Assembly (NCBI RefSeq): GCF_023078275.1
Contig: NC_062977.1
Location: forward strand, 17,530,585 to 17,594,584
Origin: Leguminivora glycinivorella
Taxonomy: Eukaryota > Arthropoda > Insecta > Lepidoptera > Tortricidae
Direction of reading: 5' to 3'
DNA: 64,000 nucleotides
Part shown: in pieces, positions 23,547 to 33,462 of the stretch
Layout of the letters: the number at the start of each line of letters is the position of its first letter
Position numbering within the stretch: position 1 is the first letter of the stretch
Program-made: the position numbers and the translations under genes
The notes under the pieces: generated by a model
Databases searched by the model: none
Seen by the model: only the letters and a program-made list of their open reading frames with translations
Told to the model about the DNA's origin: nothing

Positions 23547-24939
23547 GTAGTAAAATTACAATAGTAAAATTAAAGAAAGAGGCTTAAACATTATTTTGAC
23601 GACGAAAGGCGGCCATGAGAAGGTAGCCAAAATCTTCGAAAGAGGACACTCTTCAGACAGAAGTAAGACACACCTAATCGGTTTTACTAGTCTAACGAAA
23701 CCTCGAGGTTCATTACAACTACATGCTAGGAGATAGACCTTATCATCTGTTGCTATCGGACAATCAACTCACCTGCGCTCGGCTAGCAATTGTAACCATA
23801 TCAGATATGAAAATCCTTGAACAACAAGGGAACAGCTTTTTAGCATGTACTCTATTGCACCTCAGGGATTTAAATATTTTAATATTAAACATCGAATTAA
23901 TTCAGGCCGAAGTTGCTATATTTACATAGCAAATTATATTTGAATAATTAAACCGCCGATCTCATTTTCCTTGTCATATTTTTTTATGTTTCTCATGTCT
24001 TTTAGCTTTCCGAGAGACGAGAATCTCTTCAGGGACTTTCCCAATACCTTGTCATCTTACGCGAAACGATCTAGCTCCAAAGAAAGCTAGTAATATGCTT
24101 GTACTCTGAATAAATAATGGAAAATGTTAAATTTAACATTACTGATTTACGCTACCTCTGCGGGGTACGTTATTCTCCAACATTATAATTTATAACGTAA
24201 GTAATCTCGTTTCATTACCCGTTCTAAATAATGGGAAAATTAAGTTAATAATAAAATTGATAACTGGCTGTCAGATTATGAGATTACACAGGATCGTGAC
24301 AAGCACGACGACGCTCTCATTTCGGAGAGCAAGATTTATTTTGACTCACACAGCCAAAAGCAAGTTAGAAGTTCTAGAACTTAGTTAAAAATAGATAAAA
24401 ATCGTTTGTTTAATGTTACTGCTGTTGAAGCCACAGCAACAAGACAAGCATCTCAGGATTCTCAGGAATATTTGACATTTTTGCTCGAGAAACATTTTGT
24501 TTCAAAACATTCCGAGATAAGCAAATTGCAATAGTCATACGTAACGAGTTTGTAAAACATTTCAACCTCTTTCGGACACGTTGCATTGCAGTACATTACG
24601 GAAGGTCATTACTGTGCGTCACCACCTCGTTTAGGAAACTTACTTCATACATATTCTTACTTTACTCATATGTCCACTTTGCTATGAATGACTAAGTTTT
24701 AGGTAAATAGATAGACTAAGGGCAATTAGCCAAGTCTAATAGTGTTACTGGCATGTATTCATATTCATATTCATATTTATTGATATTGCATATTTATACA
24801 TTACACGTCAGAAACATAAACATTCATTATTACTAAGTAATTCTTATTACTCTAAGAATTAAATTATAAAATTTATAAATGTGTTCTATATAATTTAAAT
24901 TGTAGAGATTGCGGAGGGATGAAATTTATGAGACATGAC
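23547..24939. other. No gene seen; short ATTCAT microsatellite
   Basis: TTCATATTCATATTCATATT lies near 24757-24778. Otherwise this is non-coding AT-rich sequence, and open frames lack support. Confidence 0.35.
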
Positions 24940-25090
24940 GAGACATAACCATAAAACCAGGAAACGTTGGATGGACTGTGTGAGAACATTTGTGAATGAT
25001 GAGAAATGAGATAACGGACGACAAAGAAGTGGAAGAAAAAGACACGCTGCGCAAACCGTAAATGGGATAAAGACAAGAGAATGAGAAATT
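24940..25090 (+). mobile_element. Decayed LINE ORF2 tail
   Basis: One frame gives KTRKRWMDCVRTFVNDE. After a one-base shift it gives MRNEITDDKEVEEK. The R-K-R-W-M-D-C-V motif is typical of the C-terminal tail of insect LINE polymerases. The shifts and stops mark it as a relic. Confidence 0.6.
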
Positions 25091-27284
25091 TCAATTGTAT
25101 CCTACTCTCAACAATAGGATTGTAGCGCAGGGTCTATCTATGGTACTTAGCCCAAGTTAGCTCCATAATGCCATTTTTCAGCTTACGAAGCTTTCCGCGA
25201 GATTTAGATTTATTTACTTTCGTCGAGCCACTAGTTGAGCGCATAAATCAACCAATTTACAAAGTAAAATGTAATTCAAGTAAAATGTAGACCTTATAAG
25301 GAATTCAGTTTCAGCAGTCTACGGTCTCTCCTCCGCGTAATCAAGTTGTAAGTACCTACATAGTTAATTAGGTGGCGAGTAGTCCAATTGCGCCCACTAA
25401 GGCCGGTTACGTTATGTACTTTCGTCACTACAACCACGAGTGAATTATTAGAGGTGATTTTAAAATCTGCTCAGATTACTACAGTGGGGGTATTTAGGTA
25501 TCACTACCGTGGGTTTACCAAAGATCTTGGTAGAAGCGGAACTCAGGTTCTCATGAGCCGTGGCAAAATGCTGGAACAACGCTAAGAAGGCGAAGAGGAG
25601 TTATGTCATCATTACCGCTAATAAAGCTACGGTTGTAGGACTACTTCATAGCCGATAACATGAGATTCGTCTTTCTAGCGCTTCGTCGACCTAGCGCTAA
25701 ACTGGTTATGTAGACTCTAGCTCCATATGTGTAAGCAATTTCAATTTTACATCCAGAGGACTGATAAGTCAAAATTAATTTAACTATGTAGTTTAATAAG
25801 TGGTAGAAAGTGACCTATTGAACTAAAGAGATTAGCGCTTGAACGAAGAGAAAGCGCTGATTATTAGAGGGTGAACTTTTTACGGCGATACCACAGTATA
25901 AGGAATATTCAGTAGTTAATCTCCGGCAGGTAGATGCGGGCGGTCTCTACTGCGCAAGGTCATGCAGGGTTGAACAAAATTAAGATTTAGTCTCATAAGC
26001 GCAATACTAGATTGTGTAACGAGGGAGCAAAATGAGATATTCACGGGGACGGCTTTTCACATTACGTATGTGGTAATTTATATGTTATACTTAGATATTA
26101 TTTAAAACAAAAACGCACTTTCTACTACGTACCATTCAAGTAGGTACGCACGGTAAGTAGGTACGTGTTTTTTTCTTAAATACTGACGAAATAGTATTTA
26201 CATAAAATGTCTGAATAGATGGTTCCACAATATTTAAGTAGGTACCAAACTTTCGAGATAAGATAGATCGCATCATCTACCTAAATAAAAAACAAGTATT
26301 TGGTTGCAAAGTAATCAATGTCGTTACAGGTAAATCCTTATTGATTTTAATGCATCACTATGTATATCTCACTTTTACCTAACGCTGCAAAAATGTAAGT
26401 ATAAAAACCACTTACTTTTCTGGAAGTCTAGGAATTGTGAAGAATGTTATATCCGGATTTTTAGAACTGTTCTCCATACATCCATAAACACTACAGTAAC
26501 GAAATGACCTCGGCACTGACGTCATTTTCACACACACATCAAAACAGCGCGCAAACGCGGCCCCGACTGTCCAGCCCAATAATTACCAGTTTCGCATGTT
26601 TTCGCTGCATGCGAGGGTAGTTTTTCGACACACCGCGCGGCGTGAAGTTTGTAAGAAGAGTTATTACTGGTTTATACTGTGGCGATACGCACAACATTTA
26701 CTCGGTTAAGAGTCTAAATAAATAATAGCGAAGTGCCGTACACTTCTACTCTTACCATTATCATGCTTCCCTTTTCTCAAAATAGGAATAGCATGTTCTA
26801 AAATAATACATTAGCGTGTTCTTTATGTTAGTGAAGTAACTTTCGGAAAAGGCGAGAACTTTTTCTTTTCTCCCACACAGCGGTAACAGCCTGTCTACAC
26901 AGCTATGCTCTTTATTTCACTTTAAGTAGGCACATTAAAAGCCTGACAAGGACAAAAACATGGATCTAGTTGAGATGACCTCACAAGGTAAAGCGCGATG
27001 ACGTCACCGGATTTTTCAGCGTACACAGCTTTGTCAACGTCATTTTATATACCTACCTACCTACTAGTGCTAGACAGTCAAGCGTGAGTTGCATTCTCGT
27101 GCGTGAGTGCATAAATTGAAGTCGCGCAAGATGTATGGGGTGAACTCAATGAACTCGTACTAGCAGACCAGGTAGCCATGATGGCTCTGTCGCACTCGCA
27201 CCACTAAGAAAGAGCAATGGAGAGAGATACCTAAGTACGGTATGGAGCGTCAACGATTGTACTCATAGCTACAGGCCTTGTGTG
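25091..27284. other. No gene seen in presumed intron
   Basis: No exon, RNA gene or clear repeat pair was identified. A short TACCTACCTACCTACT run lies at about 27051-27066. Confidence 0.3.
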
Positions 27285-27425
27285 CGTAGCCTAATGCACA
27301 AACGCAGATAATATATTTTTCGTAGCTATCTATTCTATCGCTCTTGTGTATTGACGCGACAGAGATAGACTCAGTTCTGTCGGCGTCTGGCGTCGCAGAA
27401 ATGTAGTCTATCGGCTAGCAGGCAT
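27285..27425. repeat. Degraded MITE related to 57836-57953
   Basis: It shares GCACAAACGC near the left, GCTCTTGTGTATTG / GCTCTTGCGTATTGGCGCGA in the middle and a GTAGTCTATCGGCTAGC-type right end with the repeat near 57.9 kb. Both have imperfect inverted ends. Confidence 0.5.
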
Positions 27426-27548
27426 GCACGAGAAGCATGGTCGCGCGATAGACGATAAAATATCAGGCCGTCCCTATCGCACTTACAAATAGTGCGATAG
27501 GGACGGCCTGCTATTTTATCGTCTATCGCGCGACCATGCTTCCCGTGC
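27426..27548. mobile_element. Near-perfect hairpin MITE, copy 1
   Basis: Arms of about 60 bp meet with almost no spacer: GCACGAGAAGCATGGTCGCG on the left is answered by CGCGACCATGCTTCCCGTGC on the right. The centre is TATCGCACTTACAAATAGTG. Copy 2 is at 39191-39316, and relatives with diverged arms lie at 13600-13735 and 61030-61160. Confidence 0.85.
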
Positions 27549-27723
27549 TGGTCACGCGTATCAAGTACAGCGACGAAGGAATACTCTCGGCCCGGCTTCC
27601 AATGCTCAGTTTTCGGAACTCGGTAGAAGTCTCTGCCTCACTATACATGTGATCATGGCCATTGAATCAGGATTCATATGATATGATCCAAGGACAGTTC
27701 CTCCAATTCATGTTTTGGTAGGC

Positions 27724-28240
27724 TTAAGACGATACGGTAGGGGTCAATTCTCCATACAAACGCTCTCGACTATTTCCTCCCTGGTTTTTGAATATAGAGG
27801 AATGATTTTTTCAACACAGATTGTTATTATTTTTATCTGTGTCGGACCGTTTTGATTTTTTTGATATTCTGTTTTTTAAAGACTAGAGCCAATCAAAAAT
27901 TTCCAAAAACGGCCTTTTTCATTGTGGCGCAAAAAAAGGTGTGATACTCAAGATTGGTAACAATTAACCAAAAAATCTAAACGGTCCGACATAGCTTATT
28001 TCATTGTTATTCAGATTCTCAAATTTCGTTCCGATTGATTAAGTTTTGAAGGAGGAAAGAGTCGAGAGCGGAACCTCGATTTTAAAGTTTTTTTTTTAAT
28101 ATCTTTTGACTGAGTTGTTCTTAATGGACATTTTTTTTTCGATAAATCTAGTTAATAACACTTGTATATTTAACTAAAATTCCCAAGTTGAAAGGGGGGC
28201 TCCTTTCCATTTTAGCATTTTCGCTACCGTATCCTCTTAA
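27724..28240 (+). mobile_element. MITE bounded by TTAAGACGATAC / GTATCCTCTTAA, copy 2
   Basis: Same orientation and nearly the same sequence as 11843-12348. It starts TTAAGACGATACGGTAG and ends CTACCGTATCCTCTTAA, so this copy has a 17-bp terminal repeat with one mismatch. Small indels (a TTTAATATCTTTTGAC stretch near 28096) separate the two copies. Confidence 0.85.
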
Positions 28241-28241
28241 A

Positions 28242-28367
28242 TCAGTGTGTCCTGTGAATAAGGGCATAACACAAAATGACTTGGTGAAAAAGGGCACAAG
28301 TCCCACCTCTTATGCCATTTTTCACCGAGTCATTTTGAGTTATGCCCTTATTCACAAGACACACTGA
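28242..28367. mobile_element. Palindromic MITE directly abutting the previous element
   Basis: TCAGTGTGTCCTGTGAATAA at 28242 is answered by TTATTCACAAGACACACTGA at 28348-28367. Arms of about 55 bp with a short centre. It begins one base after the TTAA end of the 27724-28240 element. Confidence 0.85.
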
Positions 28368-28913
28368 AATAATAATTGAAGAATAATGCTTTTCTACCAT
28401 ATTTTATTACTTAAATGTTACATCATCACAACTATAGTATTAAATCAAAGTCGCTTCCCGCTGTCTGTCTGTCCTTAGATGTTTAAATATATTACGTAAC
28501 GAATTTGAATGCGGTTTCTTAATAGATAAGTGATTCAAGGGGAAGGTTTAAATATATCAGAATATGTTTACAAACATTTTTCGTGACAGCTGCTAAACGT
28601 AAAAATGACTTGTCACGTCAAAGGGATAATCATGGTCGCACCAGATATAAAATAAACACAATGAATCTAATGATGATGCCTTCGATGATGCAAATTTGTA
28701 ATGACTCGGCTCTGATAACCGCCGGATGGCGCGTAAACTGATAACTGAGTCAACAATGCCACAACGATATGTAATGATAATTTTGTATTGTATATTATTT
28801 GTAGAAGATTTATTTTTGCAGCTAACTTACATATTAGAGTAAAAGGGTTTGGCGTATTATGGTTTAAGATTCGGAAAGAACTGCGCCAAAAATGTGTCTT
28901 AAGGGCGTTTTCA
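28368..28913. other. No gene seen
   Basis: AT-rich non-coding sequence; no feature supported. Confidence 0.3.
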
Positions 28914-29164
28914 GAATTTGGGACACCCCAATTAGCATAAGTTGTTAACAAAAATTAACTCACTGTCAGTTTTGTGACGGCAATTAAGCATAAAATCTGT
29001 CTAAAAATTTACCTTTATCACATTCTGAATGTAGATTATCACTTAAAGTTTATGTAATTAACACAAAAATAATATTTTTATAGAAATTTCATGCCTAATT
29101 TATCGTCACAAACCTGACAGTGAGTTAATTTTTGTTAACAATGCTAATTGGGGGGCCCAAATTC
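28914..29164. mobile_element. MITE with GAATTTGGG / CCCAAATTC ends
   Basis: Terminal inverted repeats of about 75 bp carry CAATTAGCAT and GTTAACAAAAATTAACTCAC on the left and their complements on the right (GTGAGTTAATTTTTGTTAAC). The interior is AT-rich. Total 251 bp. Confidence 0.85.
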
Positions 29165-29651
29165 AGTAAATGCTCTTAAACAGGGTAATGGAAGGACTTG
29201 TATGAGGAAAATTGTGTGTGAATAATCACCATAATTTAATGAACACAACACACAACAATACCAAAACATATATCCTGCTGCTATTCTAGAGCGGAAGATG
29301 AGAAGATGTAGGTACTGTTTATAAGGACATGTTAGATAAGAAGGGAACCATACCAAAATATATTGTATTGTAATATACCAAAATATACATTATAGAGTGG
29401 GTGGACTCTCACGGAGTCTATTAATTAGTAGAAAAAAATATGACACCTTTCTATTAAGATATCTGTTGGTAAAGTAAACCTATTGTCACTCTTTCTGAGA
29501 CTGGCTTAATTATGATCAAATGTATAAAATCTAACTGTTGTTTTCTATGTCCCACAATCAGAACAATGTCAATATCAACTCGAATTGAGCAAGTAGTTAA
29601 AAATAGGTTTTTATTTTAAAAATATTCTAAATTGAGAATTTTTAAATTATG

Positions 29652-29871
29652 AATGAATAAATAAATAAATATTATAGGACATCCTTACACAGATTGACTG
29701 AGTCCCACAGTAAGCTCAAGAAGGCTTGTGTAGTGGGTGCTCAGACAACAATATATATAATATATAAATACTTACATACATAGAACACATCCATGACTCA
29801 GGAACAAATATCTGTGCTCAACACACAAATAAAATGCCCTTACCGGGATTCTAACCTGGGACTGCGGCTTA
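29652..29871 (-). mobile_element. tRNA-derived SINE, copy 2
   Basis: Minus-strand copy of the SINE at 5216. The AATAAATAAATAAATATTAT tail is at the left and the B-box region (GGGATTCTAACCTGGGA on the plus strand) at the right. It lies in the presumed first intron of syntaxin 1A. Confidence 0.85.
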
Positions 29872-30766
29872 GAATGATGAGTATAGTTTAATTACTCAAT
29901 TTTATCATTCAATTATGTAAAATAATTGTGATTAATGAAATGGAAGGAATTTTATAACTACTGATAAAGTGATGATTTTTATCACAGTTTCACAATCTTC
30001 TGTGTGTAATTTTGTAGATTGATTTACTGTCAATATTAAAACAAAAGGCATCAAACTATTTGTTATGTCACTAACTAGGATTAAAACTTAGCAAATATTT
30101 CCAAGTAAGTAATGAATACCAATCAGCACCAGAGTTGTAGATGCTGGCAATTTTGGTAGGATAATTAATAAACCCAAAGTAAAAAAAATTCAGAAACTCC
30201 CAAAATAAAGTTTTCTATGACAACAAAAATTAGCACCATGGGTGTTAATCCAATTAAATGATATCCAATCAGAGTAATGAACTTAACTGCTAGTTTTAAT
30301 TAAAGTACAGGAAAACCTAGTGACAAGAGCCACAATTTAAATATGATTAAATCCTGGACACTAAACTTGTCTCTTCAAGCAGAATTAAAACTTTGTTGAA
30401 GATTTAGGGCCTGTTTCTAAGTTCTCACAACCTGTCAAAGGATACCAACCTGAACATCTTCATGGCAAATTTTGACCAATCAATAATTACTGCCTTAGTA
30501 ATGACCAAGAAATTAAAATATTTATGTACATTTTTCCACCCTAATATCACCAGTGTTATAAATCTTAGGGGTGGGGCGAATACAATAAAGAATCCAATAA
30601 GAATTTGATATCTTTTAGGATAACATCCTACAATCAATGTTATGCAGCATAGGAAACTATGACCCACAAAAACGCTATCATAAACGCTATAGTCAATGCT
30701 ATTCTTTCGCGAATTCATGGCCAATGAGGAAGACCTTTGGTTATATTAGGCTAACGAAAAACTTAC
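29872..30766. other. Presumed intron sequence next to syntaxin exon
   Basis: No additional exon was recognised. The open frame at 30425-30724 (minus) has no domain and overlaps sequence starting GGGCCTGTTTC, a form common at lepidopteran MITE ends. Confidence 0.35.
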
Positions 30767-30799
30767 CGCTTGAAGCGCCGCTAACCTGTCCTTCGTCAT
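30767..30799 (-). CDS. Syx1A: Syntaxin 1A, first coding exon only
   Basis: The minus-strand ATG at 30799 opens 11 codons, MTKDRLAALQA, followed directly by the donor GTAAGT. This matches the conserved N-terminus of insect syntaxin 1A, where the motif precedes an acidic stretch and the Habc domain. Syntaxin 1A is the plasma-membrane SNARE for synaptic vesicle and other exocytosis, acting with SNAP-25, synaptobrevin and Unc-18. The exon ends in phase 0. None of the following exons (Habc, SNARE helix, transmembrane tail) was recognised downstream to position 1, so the first intron is inferred to exceed 30 kb and the gene to continue off the left edge. The exon is short, so chance similarity is not fully excluded. 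Confidence 0.75.
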
Positions 30800-31427
30800 C
30801 CTTAATGGAAAATCACACACCAAATAAACGTTTTATCTTGTTACACAATCCCATTCACAGATATTTTTCTAAAAACGTCACTAAAATAAAGGAATAAAGG
30901 ACACGAACACTACGATCACTTCACTGACTTCACTCAACAAAAATCGATACGCCACCACGCAAGAACCAAACGAAACTTAATTTTTTCATACAGCAACATT
31001 ATACACAAAATATGACTGAAAAAAATCACCGAGACTGCAATTTTATTGCATTTTTTAAACAATGCAATAAATAATATTTTTCGTAAACAATACTTTCATA
31101 TTAATAAAACTTAATGTGTAAACATTAATAGTACACACAACACACAAACGGCCCACAGTGAACACAATGTGCTCAACCGATTTTGTCTCCAGCAATCGCA
31201 ATGGATATTGTACAGTTATTTGGTTTGGTATAAATGTATTTATAAATAATAGAATAACATACATTTTTTATCATTGTATTTTTTAGGAATTAAACACAAA
31301 TTAAACATGCCAAATTTATGTCAATGTCATTTCACACACAAATGTCACCAATCTGTCAATGTCAATGTGATGTCAAATCTTTGCTTCCGGTCCATAGGCT
31401 ACAAATGCTTTTTGTTATGGCCGCTGT
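30800..31427 (-). promoter_or_regulatory. Presumed syntaxin 1A 5' UTR and promoter
   Basis: Sequence immediately upstream of the syntaxin ATG. No TATA box or defined start could be assigned. It leads into a MITE-filled spacer shared with the divergently transcribed Ran gene. Confidence 0.35.
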
Positions 31428-32180
31428 ACACATGTGGCCAACGGTTCCACCAACCCTTGGTGGCCAAGATAAGAGCCGCTGTTTACACATTGGCGAACCA
31501 ATCACTTGGCATTGGCTCTTCATGAAAGATGGACGTGGGATGAAAAAGGCTTCCCACAGACAGTCTTAAAAATTCATAATCTTAAAAAAAACTTGTATGC
31601 AATCTGACAGTTCAAACTGACACTGACAAGACACTGACAGATCTGTCAGTGTCAATTTGCATACAAATTTTTTTTAAGATTATGAATTTTTAAGACTGTC
31701 TGTGGGAAGCCATAGGCAAGGAAATTCTAGGTCATTAACGTTGTCAGCAAAATTTGATGAAAAAATATTAACCCCGTAGTAAACTTAAATTATTTGAAAT
31801 ATTAACAATATTTTGATAAGCACATTTATCTTTTTTAGGCAATACATTAAACATTTGCAAGGTTATTTTATTTCCTAAAATTAACACTATTATTGGCATA
31901 GATAAACTTATTATTTTCTCTTCTCTGATTATTTTATTTTCTCTCTCTCTGACGGCTGACGACAAACTGAATGAAGCGCCAACGTGTAAACACAGTTGGC
32001 CATTGGCGCCAAGATCCTTTGATGTGTGGACAAAAAACCGACACCAATCGGTTGGCCGGCCAGCGCAAGCGCCAACTGCCAACTTACGGCCAAGTAGCCC
32101 TCTACACGCTTGGCCAAGGGGGTTGGCGGAACGTTATACTTCCGTGTGTGGAACCGTTGGCCATATGTGTACAGCGGCCA
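31428..32180. mobile_element. Harbinger-like element flanked by TTA, with a nested MITE
   Basis: TGGCCGCTGTACACATGTGG at 31428 is answered by CCATATGTGTACAGCGGCCA ending at 32180. TTA stands outside both ends (31425-31427 and 32181-32183), a 3-bp TWA duplication. GTTGGCCA/TGGCCAAC motifs recur through the interior. A different MITE (31548-31711) sits inside. No transposase is encoded. Confidence 0.8.
31548..31711. mobile_element. GGCTTCCCACAGACAG hairpin MITE, copy 1 (nested)
   Basis: Inverted arms of about 70 bp starting GGCTTCCCACAGACAGTCTT and ending AAGACTGTCTGTGGGAAGCC. It lies inside the element at 31428-32180 and is nearly identical to copy 2 at 32339-32501. Confidence 0.9.
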
Positions 32181-32338
32181 TTAGAGAGAGAGGCATACAG
32201 GTCAGAAAGGCAAAATACATATTTCTTGTAACTTTTTTTTATGGTCAATTATTGTTAAAACTCATACTCAACTATAATAAAGATTTTGTTTATCACTATA
32301 ATAAAATTCATTAATCTAAAATAAAATGTGGAGAATAA

Positions 32339-32501
32339 GGCTTCCCACAGACAGTCTTAAAAATTCATAATCTTAAAAAAAACTTGTATGCAATCTGACA
32401 GTTCAAATCTGTCAGTGTCTTGTCAGTGTCAGTTTGAACTGTCAGATTGCATACAAGTTTTTTTTAAGATTATGAATTTTTAAGACTGTCTGTGGGAAGC
32501 C
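32339..32501. mobile_element. GGCTTCCCACAGACAG hairpin MITE, copy 2
   Basis: Same ends and arms as copy 1. TAA flanks both ends (32336-32338 and 32502-32504), suggesting PIF/Harbinger-type insertion. A diverged relative is at about 46853-47012. Confidence 0.9.
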
Positions 32502-32999
32502 TAAAAGAGACAACTGTATTTGGCATATGGCAATAAACATAACAGTCATTTTTTTTTTTGATTATTCCTCATTATTACATAGCTTCTGTGTGTATTGTGT
32601 AACAAAATAATTGTAATTTTTATATGATTTTCCTGTTTCCGTCCTTTTTATTTATATTTTACAATATTTAAAATAAATATAGTATTCCATAAGTTGGAAT
32701 TGGACCGTTGACATGACGATGGCGCTATTTCTGACGTCACAGAACGGAAAGGATGTATCAAACACAAAACTTCTTAATTTTTTGTTTGTATTTCAGTAAT
32801 AAATACCATTATTATTTAATTCATTAAAGGCATTCATTAAATAAGTTTTGATTTAAAATTTAAGCCAAAATTATTTTATTAGCATTCAATGGTACATTTC
32901 CTGAGTTGTACAATTTATTTGGGTATGTATATGACTACAATTGTCATTGCGCCCGTCGGTGTCAAAGTATTCTTCCGTCTAGTTCAGTGACGCCATTGT

Positions 33000-33462
33000 G
33001 AGCCGTAACGACTTTTGCCAGTGTTTAGTTAAATCGCAGTTTTCTTAGACAATCTTGGTAAATTGTGTTTTTATTTTGCTTATTTATAATCAGTCAGTGC
33101 TAAACTTTTTATCCTGATATTTATTTATGGCTCATGAAATGTAGTTTATGTGTAATTTGTTCAAGTGTTCGGTACCATTAGGCTAAATTCCTGTGCGGAT
33201 AGTTGAGCGCCATTTGATGGAAAACTTGGAACAATTTTAAATTTAGAAGACTAACGTGTAATAAGTTCTAATTGAAACATATGCCATAACTATAAGCTAA
33301 TTAAAATTATTTTAATATCGATTGTTCAATAACGAAACAGTAAATAAATAGTGGTGCAAGCTTGGCTGGCCATTGTGTAGTCATCGTACCTATAATGCTT
33401 CTTATCCAACTCATGCAAAGTTTTTACTGTTTTCAGGACTAGGAACTAATAAATTAATCAAA
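33000..33462 (+). promoter_or_regulatory. Probable Ran 5' UTR exons and leader intron
   Basis: A likely donor CTTG|GTAAAT at 33057/33058 and an acceptor TTACTGTTTTCAG ending at 33436 frame a leader intron. The second 5' UTR exon then starts at 33437 and runs 26 bases to the Ran ATG. The transcription start is not visible but lies probably just upstream of 33000. Confidence 0.5.

Noticed and set aside
33373..33462. Upstream in-frame ATG extending Ran by 30 residues
   Set aside because: A splice acceptor at 33436 lies between it and the conserved MADDMP start, and Ran orthologues do not have the extension.
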